Made by a program: the position numbers and the translations under genes
Notes under the pieces: model-generated
Told to the model about the DNA's origin: nothing
The model's database searches: none
The model's input: the letters and a program-made list of their open reading frames with translations, nothing else
In this document: one piece after another, positions 6,559 to 6,960 of the stretch
Position numbering within the stretch: the first letter of the stretch is position 1
How the letters are laid out: every line of letters starts with the position of its first letter
From: Lachnospiraceae bacterium UBA1748
GTDB lineage: Bacteria; Bacillota; Clostridia; Lachnospirales; Lachnospiraceae
Length of the DNA: 6,960 nucleotides
Assembly: GCA_002314855.1 (NCBI GenBank)
Contig: DCHQ01000079.1
Location: 7,269-14,228 of the forward strand
Direction of reading: 5' to 3'

Positions 6559-6960
6559 TTAAAATGGTAATATATTTTGTGATGCTTCATTGAGTAATGT
6601 ATTAATATCTTCTCTGGTTAATTCAAATATTGGATAATCCTTACCAGAAAGAGTATCAATATCTTCAGTAAGTTTACTCATGCCAATAAGAGCAGAGCAG
6701 TCTATACTTCCAGTAACCAGCGAGTTATTAAGATTTATTTCAATATCATCTGTATCGAAGGTAAATGAATTATGGTCAGTTTCAAGCTTGCCGGCAATAT
6801 CTATGGAATTATCATTAATAGTTAATCCAGCGATAACTGATTTATCTGATTCTTCGTATACGTAATCACCAGTAATACTCACTATAAGATCATCCGTAGA
6901 ATCGTCGTATATATCAAGTGTAAATGATGCTTCTGATAAAGCATATTTTTTTCCAGGAAA
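6559..6960 (-). CDS. C-terminal part of uncharacterised, probably extracytoplasmic, beta-rich protein (partial)
   Basis: The frame is open from the right edge of the window (first visible residues FPGKKYALSEASFTLDIYDD) to a TAA at 6561-6559, giving 133 residues. The gene therefore starts beyond 6960, and the GTG at 6882 is internal. The visible part alternates polar and hydrophobic residues in short strands (for example VIAGLTINDNSIDIAG and FTFDTDDIEINL). It is acidic, has a single Cys, no membrane segment and no recognisable catalytic motif. A helical end (REDINTLLNEASQNILPF) closes it. I do not recognise the family. Placed 15 bases ahead of the first permease gene, it is probably co-transcribed with the exporter. 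A surface or substrate-handling accessory protein is a reasonable but unproven guess; whether it has a signal peptide or lipobox cannot be seen here. Confidence 0.7.
   Translation of the reverse strand, partial: FPGKKYALSEASFTLDIYDDSTDDLIVSITGDYVYEESDKSVIAGLTINDNSIDIAGKLETDHNSFTFDTDDIEINLNNSLVTGSIDCSALIGMSKLTEDIDTLSGKDYPIFELTREDINTLLNEASQNILPF

Noticed and set aside
5086..6865. Several + strand open frames of 60-95 codons opposite the permease and accessory genes
   Set aside because: They lie antisense to clearly coding genes, lack ribosome sites and show no recognisable protein features.

Overview
The window looks like a piece of a low-GC Firmicutes chromosome, most likely a Clostridia/Lachnospiraceae-type gut or rumen anaerobe. 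That placement rests on overall AT richness, on AGA/CTT/GAT-type codons in the better-conserved genes, and on recognisable family resemblances. It is inferred from protein style, not from any marker gene. There are six real genes in two convergent blocks, both running off the window edges. No RNA gene, CRISPR array, insertion sequence or origin is visible, and there is no non-coding stretch longer than about 20 bases.

The left block (+ strand, 1-4224) holds three tightly packed genes. The first is the 3' part of a CoxE-like von Willebrand factor A (VWA) protein, of the kind usually paired with a MoxR-type AAA+ ATPase. The second is a very AT-rich gene for a large polytopic membrane protein with GT-C glycosyltransferase-like features. 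The third is a single-pass membrane protein with an N-terminal zinc ribbon and an extreme Asp/Tyr/Trp-rich C-terminal tail. The three genes share one reading frame. Each junction is exactly one stop codon plus one sense codon, so translational coupling is likely. The middle gene, and to a lesser degree the third, differ in base composition and leucine codon choice from the VWA gene and from the right block. They may have been acquired separately.

The right block (- strand, 6960 down to 4242) is the distal part of an ABC exporter operon. In transcription order it holds the C-terminal end of a beta-rich, probably extracytoplasmic protein, a complete ABC-2 permease with six predicted membrane segments, and a second ABC-2 permease. 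The second permease stops before the position of the expected last membrane segment. The ATPase is not in the window and probably lies upstream, beyond base 6960. The two permeases would form a heterodimeric channel.

The blocks meet tail to tail with 17 bases between stop codons and no recognisable intrinsic terminator. The points most worth a second look are the acidic aromatic tail of the zinc-ribbon protein, the shortened second permease at the block junction, and the AT-rich GT-C-like gene inserted between two genes of different character. I do not see a clearly identifiable new defence or biosynthetic system. The membrane-protein/zinc-ribbon pair is the best candidate for undescribed biology here.
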